From positions 67,323,716 to 67,387,715 of the forward strand of contig OX393553.1 of NCBI GenBank assembly GCA_947650365.1: a DNA stretch of 64,000 bases. Reading direction: 5' to 3'. This stretch comes from Chamaelirium japonicum (taxonomy: Eukaryota; Streptophyta; Magnoliopsida; Liliales; Melanthiaceae). The notes beneath the pieces were generated by a model that was given only the letters and a program-made list of their open reading frames with translations, ran no database searches and was not told the DNA's origin. Positions within the stretch are counted from its first letter, which is position 1; every line of letters starts with the position of its first letter. Positions 19,740-30,700 of the stretch are shown piece by piece. Both the position numbers and the translations under genes were made by a program.

Positions 19740-22700
19740 CTAGTAAAGCGAGTTAAACTCTTTAAGACGTTGGAGCAGCTCGCCGCCAGTAACCTCCATG
19801 CACTGCAGCTCTGAAGACCGAGAAGCTATCCGCTCCTGATGCGTCGCCAGCTCAATACGTTACTTTGCGAGATCTGCTCCAAAAGATTTCTCGATCGTCT
19901 CAGCTTTCTCGAAAGATGCGCGAGCAGCCTCTAGCTTCTTCCGCGCCCGAACAAGGCTCACAGTAGCAAGTGCATGCTGCTCTCCCAGACGATGCTCCTC
20001 ATCCTTGGCCTTTGCTAGTGTCAGGGGAAGATCATCTTCCATCGAAGCCTATTTCAAGCGATGAGCTTCACTATCCACCAAGAAAGCATGCATCCGTGCC
20101 TCAAACAAAGAGCCACATACCTGGAAAGCCGCCAAACTCTCGCAAAACTCAGGTCCCTCAAGGACCCACCAGTCATTCAAAGCATCAAGACCCTCCTCCT
20201 GAAAAGGTGCGAGCGTTGCCTGAATATACTTCCGACAGCTCTCTAAAAGAATCGCAGAAAGAAGGCCTCGCGAGCTACACTTTCACTTGTTAGCCCCTGA
20301 GTGCACCGACGGGGTAGGCTCCGATCGTAAAGGCTCAAGCATAGGAACTGCCTCTTGAACCATCGTCGTGATAACAGTCAGTGGTACTACCAGAGCTGAA
20401 GGAGAAGCTACAGGCGAACCTTTCGACGAAACAACTGCAGGAGTAATCTTTGCCAGACTACCGGGCTTGACCAGAGGAGTTTGTTCTCTCCCTACACTGG
20501 AGATCTCATCCCCCTCCCCAAAGCCCAACTGCTCTATGTCAATATCATCCAGGTTGACAGCACTGCCGGCAAAATCTGCTCCACACGCTCCCAAAAGCTC
20601 CAAGTTATCCCAAGGCACGTCCAGCCCGCCACTCTCAATCAACGTCGCTCTGATAGGAGAGCATTCATGCCCAACCCCCTTGGGGGCAGACTCGCAGTCC
20701 AATCCAGCAGACCCTGCCCAAAATGAGAGTTAAACAACTCAGCCAACGAAATATGAATACAAGCAAAGAAATCCATGAGCAACTAGAGGCGAGAGATACC
20801 TGCGACGTCCAATGAAGCTACCCCAGAAAGAGGGATTACCTCATCGGCAAAAAGCCCTGGCTCTCCCTCTCGAGCTGGCTCTGCCTCATTAGCGTCATCC
20901 AAAGCTGCCTCACACAAGAAATCTAACTTCCTTCTCTTGGGAGAAGCACGTCCACTCCAAGAAGTCAAAGTCTCAGGAAGACTCTGAACCTTGGTAGACG
21001 AAGCCATCTCGACCTCTTGCACAGAAGGAGAAGCTTGGGAAGTACTTTCTCGAGGGCTGTGAGACCTCTCCGATCATCGCTCCTCGGACCAAAGACGGTG
21101 ATCCTCTGACCCCACCAAAGGGTCAAAAGAAAAGTTAGCCCACTCACTGCTAGCAAGGACGTCCAGTGGAAAGCTAGCCAAAAAGGGAAGCACTGACTCA
21201 TTGACCCAGCAGCGATACTTAGGAGTTGCAGCATCCTTTCCGCCCGGCTTAATCCCCGGCGAGAAAATACACCCAGTAAATCGGTCATAAAGGGCTCCCT
21301 AGAGGCGGCACGCTTCCTGTGGAGTGTAATGTGACTGCATGCGCAAAGGAGTCCCCGGTAACTCTTGGCGGAAACCCTGCTGTCGAGCAAACCGGTGGGG
21401 AGAGTACCGTGCCACCTCCACTGCATCCCCACGACGCCAAACGAGATACCCGGGCCTGCAACTCACCATACTCCAGTACAAGTGCTTGGGCATTTCCGGC
21501 CCATCACATACCAAGGATCTTGTAGAAGGTACAAGTGCATTCTCCGATACAAAGTCAAAGTCAGAAGGGCCCATACGTCTCAACCACTCTCGAGCACTGG
21601 GCCTCGGACACTCCCACGCATAATAAGTATTCATCACACCTCCTAAACAAGGAAGGAAGGGCACCGAGGTCGAAGGTCCACGCGCTGCAAAGATCCCCTT
21701 CGGAAAGTGGAGCCCAATCCAACCATAAAGGTAATGCAGGGGGCAAAAGGAACTGGCCCTGCCTACTTCCCCTCTTGCATTATCCGCACTCGATAGACTC
21801 CAGTATGTTCCACTAAGCCCTTGGTACAACAAGCAAAGGATCGTCGGCGCCAGGTTAAGAAATTCTCCGTTCACCATCCGAGCAGCTGTAAGGAAGGTCC
21901 CAGGACGTATCACATCCCTATTCCAGGGCAGTGCAAAGCGGCAAAGAAAAAGTACCAACCCCGCTGACCAGTAAGCAGCACGTCAAGCATCGCTGCATTC
22001 CTCCAGTCCCAAAACCTCCCAGGGACATTGCGCCCCCGCCATGGAGCACCATTCTTTCCTCAGAGATTCAATCGGTCGCTGGAAAGTGCCAGGTGCCGGT
22101 TTCTTTGACGATGCGTACCTCCACATCGGGTGACTCGAAGGGGGGGCATGGCGATATTCTCCTCAAAACCAGAAGTCCACCCAAGCTGAGTGGAGTACTC
22201 GATCTGACTGCTCACGCGCTGCTATAATAGCGTATGCCTTAAAAAGCAAAAGACAGAAGCCAGGAGACTCGTCTGGATCCGTCAGGACCTCTAAAGAAGG
22301 AACCTCCTCCTGATAGTAGCTCCGAACTTCTGGACATCCAGAGATAATATGCACATCACGAAGGGTGATCCCGATTTCACTAGCTCCGGTCAAAAAAGTG
22401 TTGGTCTCAGGGCACCACTGCTCGCAAAGAGCCCGGTATATACCGTCTGGTCGGGTGTACTCCCAACAAGCCGGCTCCACAAACCTTGCCAGACGCTCCA
22501 TCCCTGGCTCTGCCTCCAAAGCGCCAGACAGCTCTCTCATCCAGTCCCGAAAACCTCCCAGATATGTGACGTCTCCACACGGATGAATCTCTACACCCCA
22601 TCGCGTACGGCGGGAGCATATCTTCAAAGCAACAACGAGGACCGAAACCGACTCCTCGCCAGTGTGGTGAAACGGCAACCCCAAACTTGGCCGAACAACC

Positions 22701-22794
22701 TGCCGGGAAGATCCTTCGTCTGTAAGGATACGCTAGCCAAGTTTCAACACACGGCAAGAGCCGTCGGCCACACCATCCTCACAAACTCGCTCAT
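19740..22794 (-). pseudogene. Antisense plant-mobile-domain-like ORF of the Tat element, degraded
   Basis: On the strand opposite to gag-pol, open pieces run from about ATG 22794 to a stop at 19740-19742. The segment 22684-22163 has the mobile-domain look: RPDGIYRALCEQWCPETNTF, GITLRDVHIISGCP. The segment 21958-21299 continues with LFLCRFALPWNRDVIRPGTF and the YSPHRFARQQGF block. Then come a Ser/Pro/acidic stretch (21022-20283) and a short coiled-coil-like tail (20042-19740: KKLEAARASFEKAET). Frames change several times, so no full protein is made. Antisense ORFs with this domain are known from Tat-lineage elements; their job is unsettled. The start is uncertain. Confidence 0.75.
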
Positions 22795-23752
22795 GCGTCG
22801 AAAGCTGAAGTACTGACAGTCTGGTCTCCTGTCTCGAAGTACGGTGGTTGAAGACTTGCGCAAAAGGGAAACGAAGATGCAGAGAGAGGAAAATAAGAGG
22901 GGGGCCACAGCAAAAACCGCAGCCCCCCCTCTCCTAAAAAAACCCGCAGCCCTAAAGGGCCTGCAGGCCTGGTCCGTGACAGCCACCGCACCGGCCACCA
23001 GCCCACCGCGCGCCGCGCCCTCCTGCCGCACCGGCCACAATGCCCCGCACGCACGTGCCGCAGCGTCGGCCACCGCACGCACCAGCCCGCCGCCCGCCGT
23101 GCCGGCTACCGTGCCCCGCACGCGCGTGCACCCCACCGCGCTCGCCAGCCACCCTGCCGCGCCGGCCACCGCGTCGTGCCTCCGGGCCCGCCGCGCGCGC
23201 GCTGCAGCGCCGGCCCCCGTGCCGCACCGACGCTGCCGCTGCTGCTGCGCCCCACCGACCACCGGCCCACTTGCTGCGCCCCCTGCCGCGCGCGCGCCGC
23301 TGTTACGCCGGCTCCTGCGCTCGCTGCTGCTGCCGCCCTACGCCGCGCCGCTGTTGCGCCGGCTCCCACGCTCGCTGCTGCTGCCGCCCTACGCCACTGC
23401 CGCTATGCTGCTGCCGCTCCCGCACGCGCGGTCCAGAACCGGGAAGAAGAAGAAGAAGAAGAAGAAGGAGGAGGAGGAGGAGGAGGAGGAGGAGGAGGAG
23501 GAGGAAGGAGACCACCTCGCCTGCGACCTTCCGCCCTCCGCAATCCGACGATCTCCCCTCCTTCTCGAGCTCCATGATGTGACTATCTTCATCCTCCGCG
23601 TCATCGTCGCGAAGCAAGGAACCCTAGCAAGAGCTTTCGTCTCCAAGCCGCTGGGAATCATCAACAATAAAGAGAAACGAAAAACGGGGACCTAATCCCA
23701 CACGAATACGCAGCTCAAGTCCAAGCGCTACGCGTTTCCTGCGGGCCCACTC
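22795..23752 (+). other. GC-rich low-complexity region before the polypurine tract
   Basis: The stretch 22950-23440 is extremely GC-rich, built of CCGGCCACCG- and GCTGCTGCC-type words, and is followed by a GAA/GAG run at 23440-23510. ORFs in several frames are all Ala/Arg/Pro-rich shadows of this composition. It might hold the promoter of the antisense ORF. I see no gene. Confidence 0.6.
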
Positions 23753-23769
23753 AAACTTGAGGGGGCATT
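23753..23769 (+). other. Polypurine tract of the Tat element
   Basis: AAACTTGAGGGGGCATT directly precedes the 3' LTR start TGTGGGC. The AACTTGAGGGGGCA form is common in plant Gypsy elements. Confidence 0.85.
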
Positions 23770-25908
23770 TGTGGGCATCGAAATTAGCCCACGGGTCGAA
23801 CCCGACTTGCACACGCAAAACAGGCCCGCACGCAATAGCCCCCGGGTCGAACCCGACCCGCACACAACGGCCTGCATACGAAACTTGGCTCGCACACAAC
23901 GGCCCGCATGCGAACTCGGCCCGCGTGCGAACTCAATTCGCGCGCCATGGCCCGACCCAAAGCAAACGGGTCCCATCGGACCCGCAACTCGAACACAAAA
24001 AGGAGGGCCCACCGCCCCCCCTTTCTTGAAAACCGTGCCCCCCTCCCCATGGGGAGGTGGGGCCGACCATAAAGAAAAGAAAAAAAAGAAGAAAGGAAAA
24101 GAAAAAGAAAAAGAAAAAGAAAAAGAAAAGAAAGAAAATCCAAACCGCCTCGATGCAGGGGGAGGTGGTGTGGACGTCTACGCAACCGTAGATCCGCGAC
24201 GATCCCTCGATCCGACGGACAAGATGACGTCGTGTCGCCATGCGATTCGGAAGGTGCAAAGATGACGACATATCTTTAAAGATCAAGTCATATCTAGCCC
24301 ATAACCACCCCAACTAAAAAGGAGGGGATCGAGTTTGTTTCCCCCAAATAAGGGAACAATATCTTGATGGTTATGAGGGGAGATGTTGGATGAAACAAAA
24401 AGATTTCAGCCATATCTCTCCCAACCTCCCCCCTTTGCCTATAAATAGAGGGGGTGGGGGAAGGCATGAAGGGTCCGAAAGCTGAAGACGAAAGGGCTCT
24501 GCAAGAGAAGCTCCAACGCTTGAAGACCGAAGGCTTCACGAGGCACGGCAAGCACGTCCTACGGGAATCCTTGGCCCTTCAAGTCCTCATCAACGTGAAG
24601 ACCTTGCATTCGAAGATCAAAGCTTCGACTCCTTGCACGAAGAAGAAAGCTTGGAGAAGAAGACCCGGAGTCGTCGCCATCTCGACTTCTCCAACGATCT
24701 TCATCAACTTCGAAGACGCCATAAGCAAAGGCCGGAGAAGAAGATCGAAGCCGACAACACCCGTCATCTTCAACAAAGGCGTCGACTCCTCGCACGAAGA
24801 AGAAAGCTTGGAGAAGAAGGCCTGAAGCCGGTGCTACCCCTGCCATCTTCGTCAACAAAAGCCGACGCTACAATCGTCGTGCGGAGACCGGTGCTACCCC
24901 CCCCCCCCCCCCCCCCCCCCCGTCTTCACCAACAAAGCCGACGCTACAACTGTCGTGCGGAGATCGGTGCTACCCCCGTCGTCTTCATCAACAAAAGCCG
25001 ACGCTACAACCGTCGCACAAAGATCGGTGCTACCCCCGCCGAAAAGCCAAGTCGACGCCACAACCGTCGAGGAAGCCGGAAGAATAAAGAAGCCTTGAAG
25101 AAGTAGCCATCGCCGTTCGAGAAGAAGATTGAGTCAAAGCTAAAGCCAAAGCCAACGCAAGAAGCCAAAGCAGACGCACCGGTAAAGCCCGCGCCAAAGC
25201 AACGCACGTGCCAAAGCCAAGCAACTACGCGGGTCACGAGCAAAGCACCGCACGTTCTAGCCGATACGACGCGAAGTCCGGAAGAACTAAAGTATCGCAA
25301 GTCTCTATCCGTCTACGTTCAAGCGCAAGCGCCAAAGCAAAGCAAAAGCCAGAGCCACGCCAAAGCAACGCCAAAGCCAAAAGCCAAAGCCAAAGCCGAC
25401 GCCAAAAGCACGATTGACGCCGCGAACCGACGATCAAGGACGCCGAGGTCTAGCAAGGATCGAGGAAGACACGAAGACCGAGGAACGAAGCCCAAAACCT
25501 CCCTAGCCGAGAAAGCGCGAAGCACGGACGGGACAAAAACAAAGGCGGATACTCCTTAGCCTCTCAAAAACCCTCACCCTGTAAAGACCTCTGTCCTGGG
25601 CAACCCCTTTAGAGCTCTCGCACGAATACCACGTGGAGACGCGGATCAAAGGGACCCTCCAGAGGATCTCTCCCATAGTCTCCTAATCAAATATTCGCCG
25701 CACCCGGACTCGCCACACCCGAGCCCCCGGGGCCCGGCCACTCTGTAATCTCGTGTGATTCGCAATAAAGACGACCTGTATCTTTTTCCGCGCACACACT
25801 CACTGACTTGAACGTCGGAGGGTCTGCGCTCCTCACAAAACCAGCCGTTCACGTGATTTCTTTGTGTTGCAGGACGAGCACCGGCACCAGTGAAATTTTC
25901 CCCCGACA
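23770..25908 (+). repeat. 3' LTR of the Tat element (complete, 2139 bp)
   Basis: It begins TGTGGGCATCG and ends CCCCCGACA. From left to right it holds: short tandem GGTCGAACCCGAC/CGCACAC units (23795-23945), an AGAAAA-rich tract (24070-24140), a TATA box (24440-24447), GAAGAAGAAAGCTTGGAGAAG units repeated near 24640 and 24797, about four ~60-bp units containing CGGTGCTACCCCC (24828-25040), a 20-odd-base C run near 24896-24921, hexamer repeats of the GCCAAA type, and AATAAA at 25764-25769. Confidence 0.94.
24440..24447 (+). promoter_or_regulatory. TATA box of the Tat 3' LTR
   Basis: TATAAATA in the context GCCTATAAATAGAGG is a textbook plant TATA box. It marks the U3 side of the transcription start of this LTR promoter. 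Transcription from the 3' LTR could run into the flank at 25909. Confidence 0.7.
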
Positions 25909-26094
25909 ATATGTATGAGTAGTGCATGAAGGAGCGCATTCATATCATCCACGTAAAATCAAAATATTACTTTATTCCCATTACATGTATTTTTCTTTAT
26001 AGGTGGTGAGTTTGTGACACCAGGAAATACATTCTATCATCCTTTTGATTAATCAAATGATTACTTACACCCGGACATCAAACCACTACACACA

Positions 26095-26156
<62 letters not shown>

Positions 26157-26743
26157 ATGAAGGTCCATCACTACTCTTCCTACAATTGAAGGTTCATCAC
26201 TACTCCTCTTCCTACATTTGAAGGTCTATTAAGTTCCAATAGTAAAAGGACCATCGAATGAAGGTTTGAATGTAAATACGACTCCAATACATAAAGTCAT
26301 TCATAGCAAACGCCTCTTTGGGAGAATGAATCCCTATTGTGAAAATTGAATCCTCCATAATAAAATTTGAATCCCCTAACGATTAGCAGTAAGTATTGAC
26401 TTTATTGATGGTAAAAGCTCCCCAAATTTTATTTCTTCGAAGGCAATGCATCGATAGGGGATAGGGGAGGGACGATATTTAAGAACCACATTTATGAAGG
26501 AACACATTAAGGTGAGCATTTGTCCCAAACATGGTATCCATGATAAATACTATGTATGCCCAAGAAATGCTTCATACTCTGCCTCATACGAGTTTCGGAA
26601 CCGGATTTTACGAGTTTCGGCCTCCGTTACTTGAATGCCGCCGCCGCCATCTTCCACTGCTCTTTATCATGCATCACGTGCGACGCAGGCGAGCAGGCGG
26701 TTGTACTCAATCTCTCTTTCGCCCCCTTTCATAGGTCACTGCC
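25909..26743. other. Intergenic, no gene seen; AG microsatellite
   Basis: This is unique-looking AT-rich spacer. A pure (AG)28 tract is at 26099-26154, followed by two to three short units resembling GAAGGTCCATCACTACTC (26158-26230). No convincing ORF or RNA gene was found. Confidence 0.7.
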
Positions 26744-27432
26744 TAGGGGTGTAAAACGGACCGGGCCTAAAATACTTCGGGCTGGGCCGGGTCTAGAAAT
26801 GTCAAGCCCGAGTGGGCCAGTCAGGTTTGTCGGACCGGGCCTTAGGCCTAGGGTTTGAGCCTAGGCATGGCCCATGTATACATACTAGTGCATGCTCGTG
26901 CCTGTTGGCACTGCAGTGGGTCACCTTCGGCAGCAAAATACTTGTCAGCAAAGCAGCGAGCCGCCTTCACCGTCAGCACAAAAGGAGTTAACGCTAAGTT
27001 CCTTTTTGTCTAGTCAGCTTTTGGTTCCATATTGTCATAGTCAGCACAAAACCCTCGTCGCTTGTTATATAGATATTTGAAATTTCAGACTGGGCTGGAC
27101 CGATTGGACTAAAAAATAGTTTTTATTAAAAAACTTACGTATAGTTAGGTTTGAAACCTCAACCTCTAAGGCTTTTAGCGATACCCTAATCACTATATCA
27201 AAAAAAAAAAAATTATATTTGATAGACCCAATTTGTATATATATAACAAGTACACAGTGGTTATATCGGGTTGGACTTTTGGGCTTCCTTTCGGGCCGGA
27301 TCAAGCTTCAGGCTCAAGGTGGCTGCCCGAGCCCTGCCTATGATATGTTAGGACCGTTGACCAGGCATGGTCGGGCTCGGGCCGTTGACTTTCGGGACGA
27401 GTTCGGACTTATGGGTTTTGTTTGCACTCCTA
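26744..27432. mobile_element. Possible hAT-type MITE or composite, GGGCC-rich
   Basis: The left end reads TAGGGGTGTAAAACGGACC and the reverse complement of the right end reads TAGGAGTGCAAACAAAACC, an imperfect terminal inverted repeat. The interior near both ends is rich in CCGGGCC/GGGCTCGGG words. The flanking 8-mers match poorly, so the duplication is not proven. The interior also contains AT-rich sequence that may be a later insertion. Confidence 0.45.
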
Positions 27433-27472
27433 TCCACACCCACATCTCCACACACCCCACACCAACACACAC

Positions 27473-27510
27473 TCCCCCCCCTCTCCCCCCCCCCCCCCCC
27501 CCCCCCACCC

Positions 27511-27534
<24 letters not shown>
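27473..27534. repeat. C-run and CA microsatellite
   Basis: A C-rich run of more than 20 bases is followed by about 14 CA dinucleotides. It lies about 180 bp before the RER1 start codon, within its likely promoter or 5' UTR. Confidence 0.9.
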
Positions 27535-27544
<10 letters not shown>

Positions 27545-27714
27545 GGAGGTGGGTGCCAGTTCAGTATTCCCTATGGGGCTTGGTGCCAATACAAATGTAG
27601 GGGCCATGCCAGTTTTGGTGGGCACCGTTGATTGCCCGGATGCCCCTCCCGTGGTTTGTCCATAAGCAAACGGGCGAAGGGCGCGCGGCCGCGGAGGAGG
27701 ATCTCTAGGGAATC

Positions 27715-30700
27715 ATGATGGATTCAGGCGTTGGAGGATCGGAAGAAGGCGGCGGCGTGTCGTTCCCGTCGGCGTGGAAGGCGGCCGCCTCCCGCCGGTA
27801 CCAGTACTACCTCGACAAGGTGACCCCGCACGTGGGGCGGAGGTGGGCATGGCTCGGGGCGCTGGCTGCCGCCTACCTCCTCCGCGTATGCCTCATCCGC
27901 GGATTCTACGTCGTCTCCTACGGCCTTGGTATATACATCCTCAACCTCTTCATCGCCTTCCTCTCCCCCCAGGTGGACCCCGAGATGCAGGAGCTCGTTG
28001 ACCCCTCCTCCGGTCCCACCCTCCCCACCAGGTCCTCCGACGAGTTCCGTCCCTTCGTCCGCCGCCTCCCCGAGTTCAAGTTCTGGTGCGTGCTCTCTTC
28101 CCTCCCCTCTTTCTCCTCCATCACATAGATCTTAAATGCTTTCGATCTGCCTTATTTATGCGATTTTCAGTACATTTCAAATCTCATCTTGGAATTGTAG
28201 CTCTGTCGCGATAAGTAGACGATATCCATTTCTTTCCATACAACCATCAATGGAAGATTTAACCAAGGATATCAAGAACACTGGAGATAGTGTGTTCCCT
28301 TCCTTTCGAAAAAAAAAAAAAAAGTGTTTCTTTTTTTTTTAATTTAATAGTTGAATCCAGAAGGAACAGTGGTGCAGTACGGCAATGTGCTGTAGATCGA
28401 TTTTTCACAGATCAAGAGAAAATGATTCTTTAATTCAATTAATACCAATCCACACAAAGAATTAGGGTCTAGATCCAGTGAATATGTGATACCGGATGAG
28501 TGCACCCCCACTACAGTGTTCTAGTTCTGATAGGAGAAAGTAAGAACTTCCCCTGGTCAGAGCATCACTTTTTTAAGTAGAGAGAATCTTAATAAGCAGC
28601 GAGATATAAAAGGAGTTATTCTACGCTCAATAGGGTTTTTACTGACGGCATTGGCTCATTTGGTTTTTAGGATCTACTGAAGCCGACAGCATGATGGCAA
28701 AGTAATTAACTCTAGGGGTTCAGAACTCATGGGAGGCTGGAAGAAGGAGAAGGAGAAGGAGAAGGAGAAGGAGAAGAAGAAGGAGAGAGAGAGAGGTGGC
28801 CAAATAGTCACTCTTTTTTACCCAATTGTTACTCTTTATGTGCGAGATAGAATCAGCTTGGTTTTGCATAGTTAAATACATTTTTTGTCAAAAAATGATC
28901 ATAATGTGACCAAATGAGTAGAAATACCGCTAGAATCAATCTACACTTAAGATATTTTACCATATCAAATTGTTATTGTTACTCTTTATCAATTGTTACT
29001 CTTTTGCTACGATTGTTACACTTTATATTTAGGGCTAAAAGTGTCATTTAAAAAATTCCGTTATTACATGTGCATGGCAGAAGGAGCTCGTGTTAGCCAA
29101 AACTAACTTATTGTTGCTCTTTGCCAATTGTTACTCTTTTGCTACGATTGTTACGTTTTATCTATAGGGGTAAAATTGCCATTTAAAAATTTTTGCTATT
29201 ACATGTGCGCGATAGAAGGAGCTTGCGTTAGCCAAAGTCCAACCACAGGGGCCTAATATTAAGTTCGAACTTTACATACCCTTAACGTTAAACGGAAACC
29301 TTTTTAAGGAGCTAACGTTAATAACCCCTAGTTTTTTTGCGGGACCTTGTGACTACTTCATATTAAATTTAGAGCAATGTTATGGAGCCTGTATATGGGA
29401 TTCTTGTGCAGACTCAAGGGGAGTGCAGCAGCCACGTGTGGTGTGGGCCTCACACACTTGTGTTTGCACGAGATTCTCATATACGGGCCGCAAAGCATTT
29501 TCCTTAAATTTATTATAGCGCATGAAATAGGAGCGTAGCTTCCTGCATGATTAGGTTTCTCTAGTTAACACTATTGGTTTTCATGCACTTCTTCCTGCTG
29601 ATTTGAGAAGGGTGAGTTTTGATAGGATTATTGAGGACAATTATAATGCTATAGAGAAACAAAGGTCTCCCATTAATTAGGTTAATCCTTTTCAACATGT
29701 AGATGTAGGGAAGGACAATTTGTCTTTTATGTTCTTACTTTGTAGCATTTTGGATGGAATAATACTCCAGCAAAGTGTAGAACCTTGAAGGATATTCCCC
29801 AAAGATTTAAGCTAAGAGAGGATAGGGAGATCAAATGAATGGTTGAACATTAACAAGATTTCTTACAAGTAGAAGGGTTGTTTAACCCTTGCTCCCTCTA
29901 CCTCCTTGTTTTCTCGAGTATTTTAATTTATATTTTTATGAGAAGGCGCTTGCCTCGGTCTTGCCTCAAGGCGTTTTGGGGTCTAGCCACCTTGACCTCG
30001 CCTTAACACCTTGACTACACATAACATTCTCTCTATAATTTATCTTCTCTCTCTAAAATGTTTTGGGGCCTGTACTTGGCACCCCCTGCTATTGAGAAAA
30101 GCTCCCTCTCTTCCCCCTACGTGCCATGTGACAGCCCACTCCCACCTCCAAACTGGTACAGCACAAAGAACAAAATAACATGATCGTCTCCCACTCTCTC
30201 TTTTCGGAATTTCAAGTGTTCGATCAAATCGAACGTCCAAAATTTCACACAAAACCTAAAAGTGTTGGCCTTCCTAAAGGCTAGAACGCACCCATTAGTG
30301 AATCGCACCCCACTTTGAGCCTATCACTGTATAAGGGATTACTTCGCCAATGTAACCCGCTCGACCGATCCCAAAGGATTTTATATCGGTTCACTCGAAT
30401 ACCTACTAAGGGGAATTAGGGCTCTTCTTGCTTGATTCATTCAAGCAAGACTTGACCCTCTTCTGCTTCACTTGGAAGAACCCAACACATGGGATTTGCA
30501 AGGGAAGAAAGCGAGTTAACAAAACTAAACCCAAAAGCTTTGACAAAAGGATATAGAAATCAAATCTTCAAAGGCAAGACAAAGCTTCTGATGCCTAGAT
30601 CGGAGAACACATAGTGGAAAACACCTACAAGCCTAAATGATTATACCTTGATAAAAGAGCTTGAAGGGATGGTGAAGGGAAGAAGAAAATCCAATAGGTT

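Larger units (their letters stand above)
1..25908 (+). mobile_element. Tat-lineage Ty3/Gypsy retrotransposon (5' end off window), with a nested insertion
   Basis: The element is bounded on the right by a complete LTR and on the left by a partial LTR that matches it without gaps over 844 bp. The order is 5' LTR, PBS, gag, protease, RT, RNase H, second RNase H, integrase, antisense ORF, polypurine tract, 3' LTR. The second RNase H domain between the first one and integrase, plus a long antisense ORF downstream of pol, are hallmarks of the Tat lineage. Subtracting the nested 10.9-kb element and adding the missing LTR part gives roughly 16 kb. The body holds many stop codons and two frameshifts, so it is not autonomous now. 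The target duplication cannot be checked because the left border lies outside the window; the 5 bp after the right border are ATATG. Confidence 0.93.

Noticed and set aside
23303-23617. Leu-run ORF, possible signal or membrane protein
   Set aside because: The Leu and Glu runs are translations of a GAG microsatellite.
22844-23695. 283-codon + strand Ala/Pro/Arg-rich ORF
   Set aside because: GC-rich low complexity plus a GAA run; all frames are open here, so openness has no meaning.
26099-26154. CRISPR-like regular repeat
   Set aside because: It is a plain AG microsatellite; no spacers, and the sequence is from a plant.
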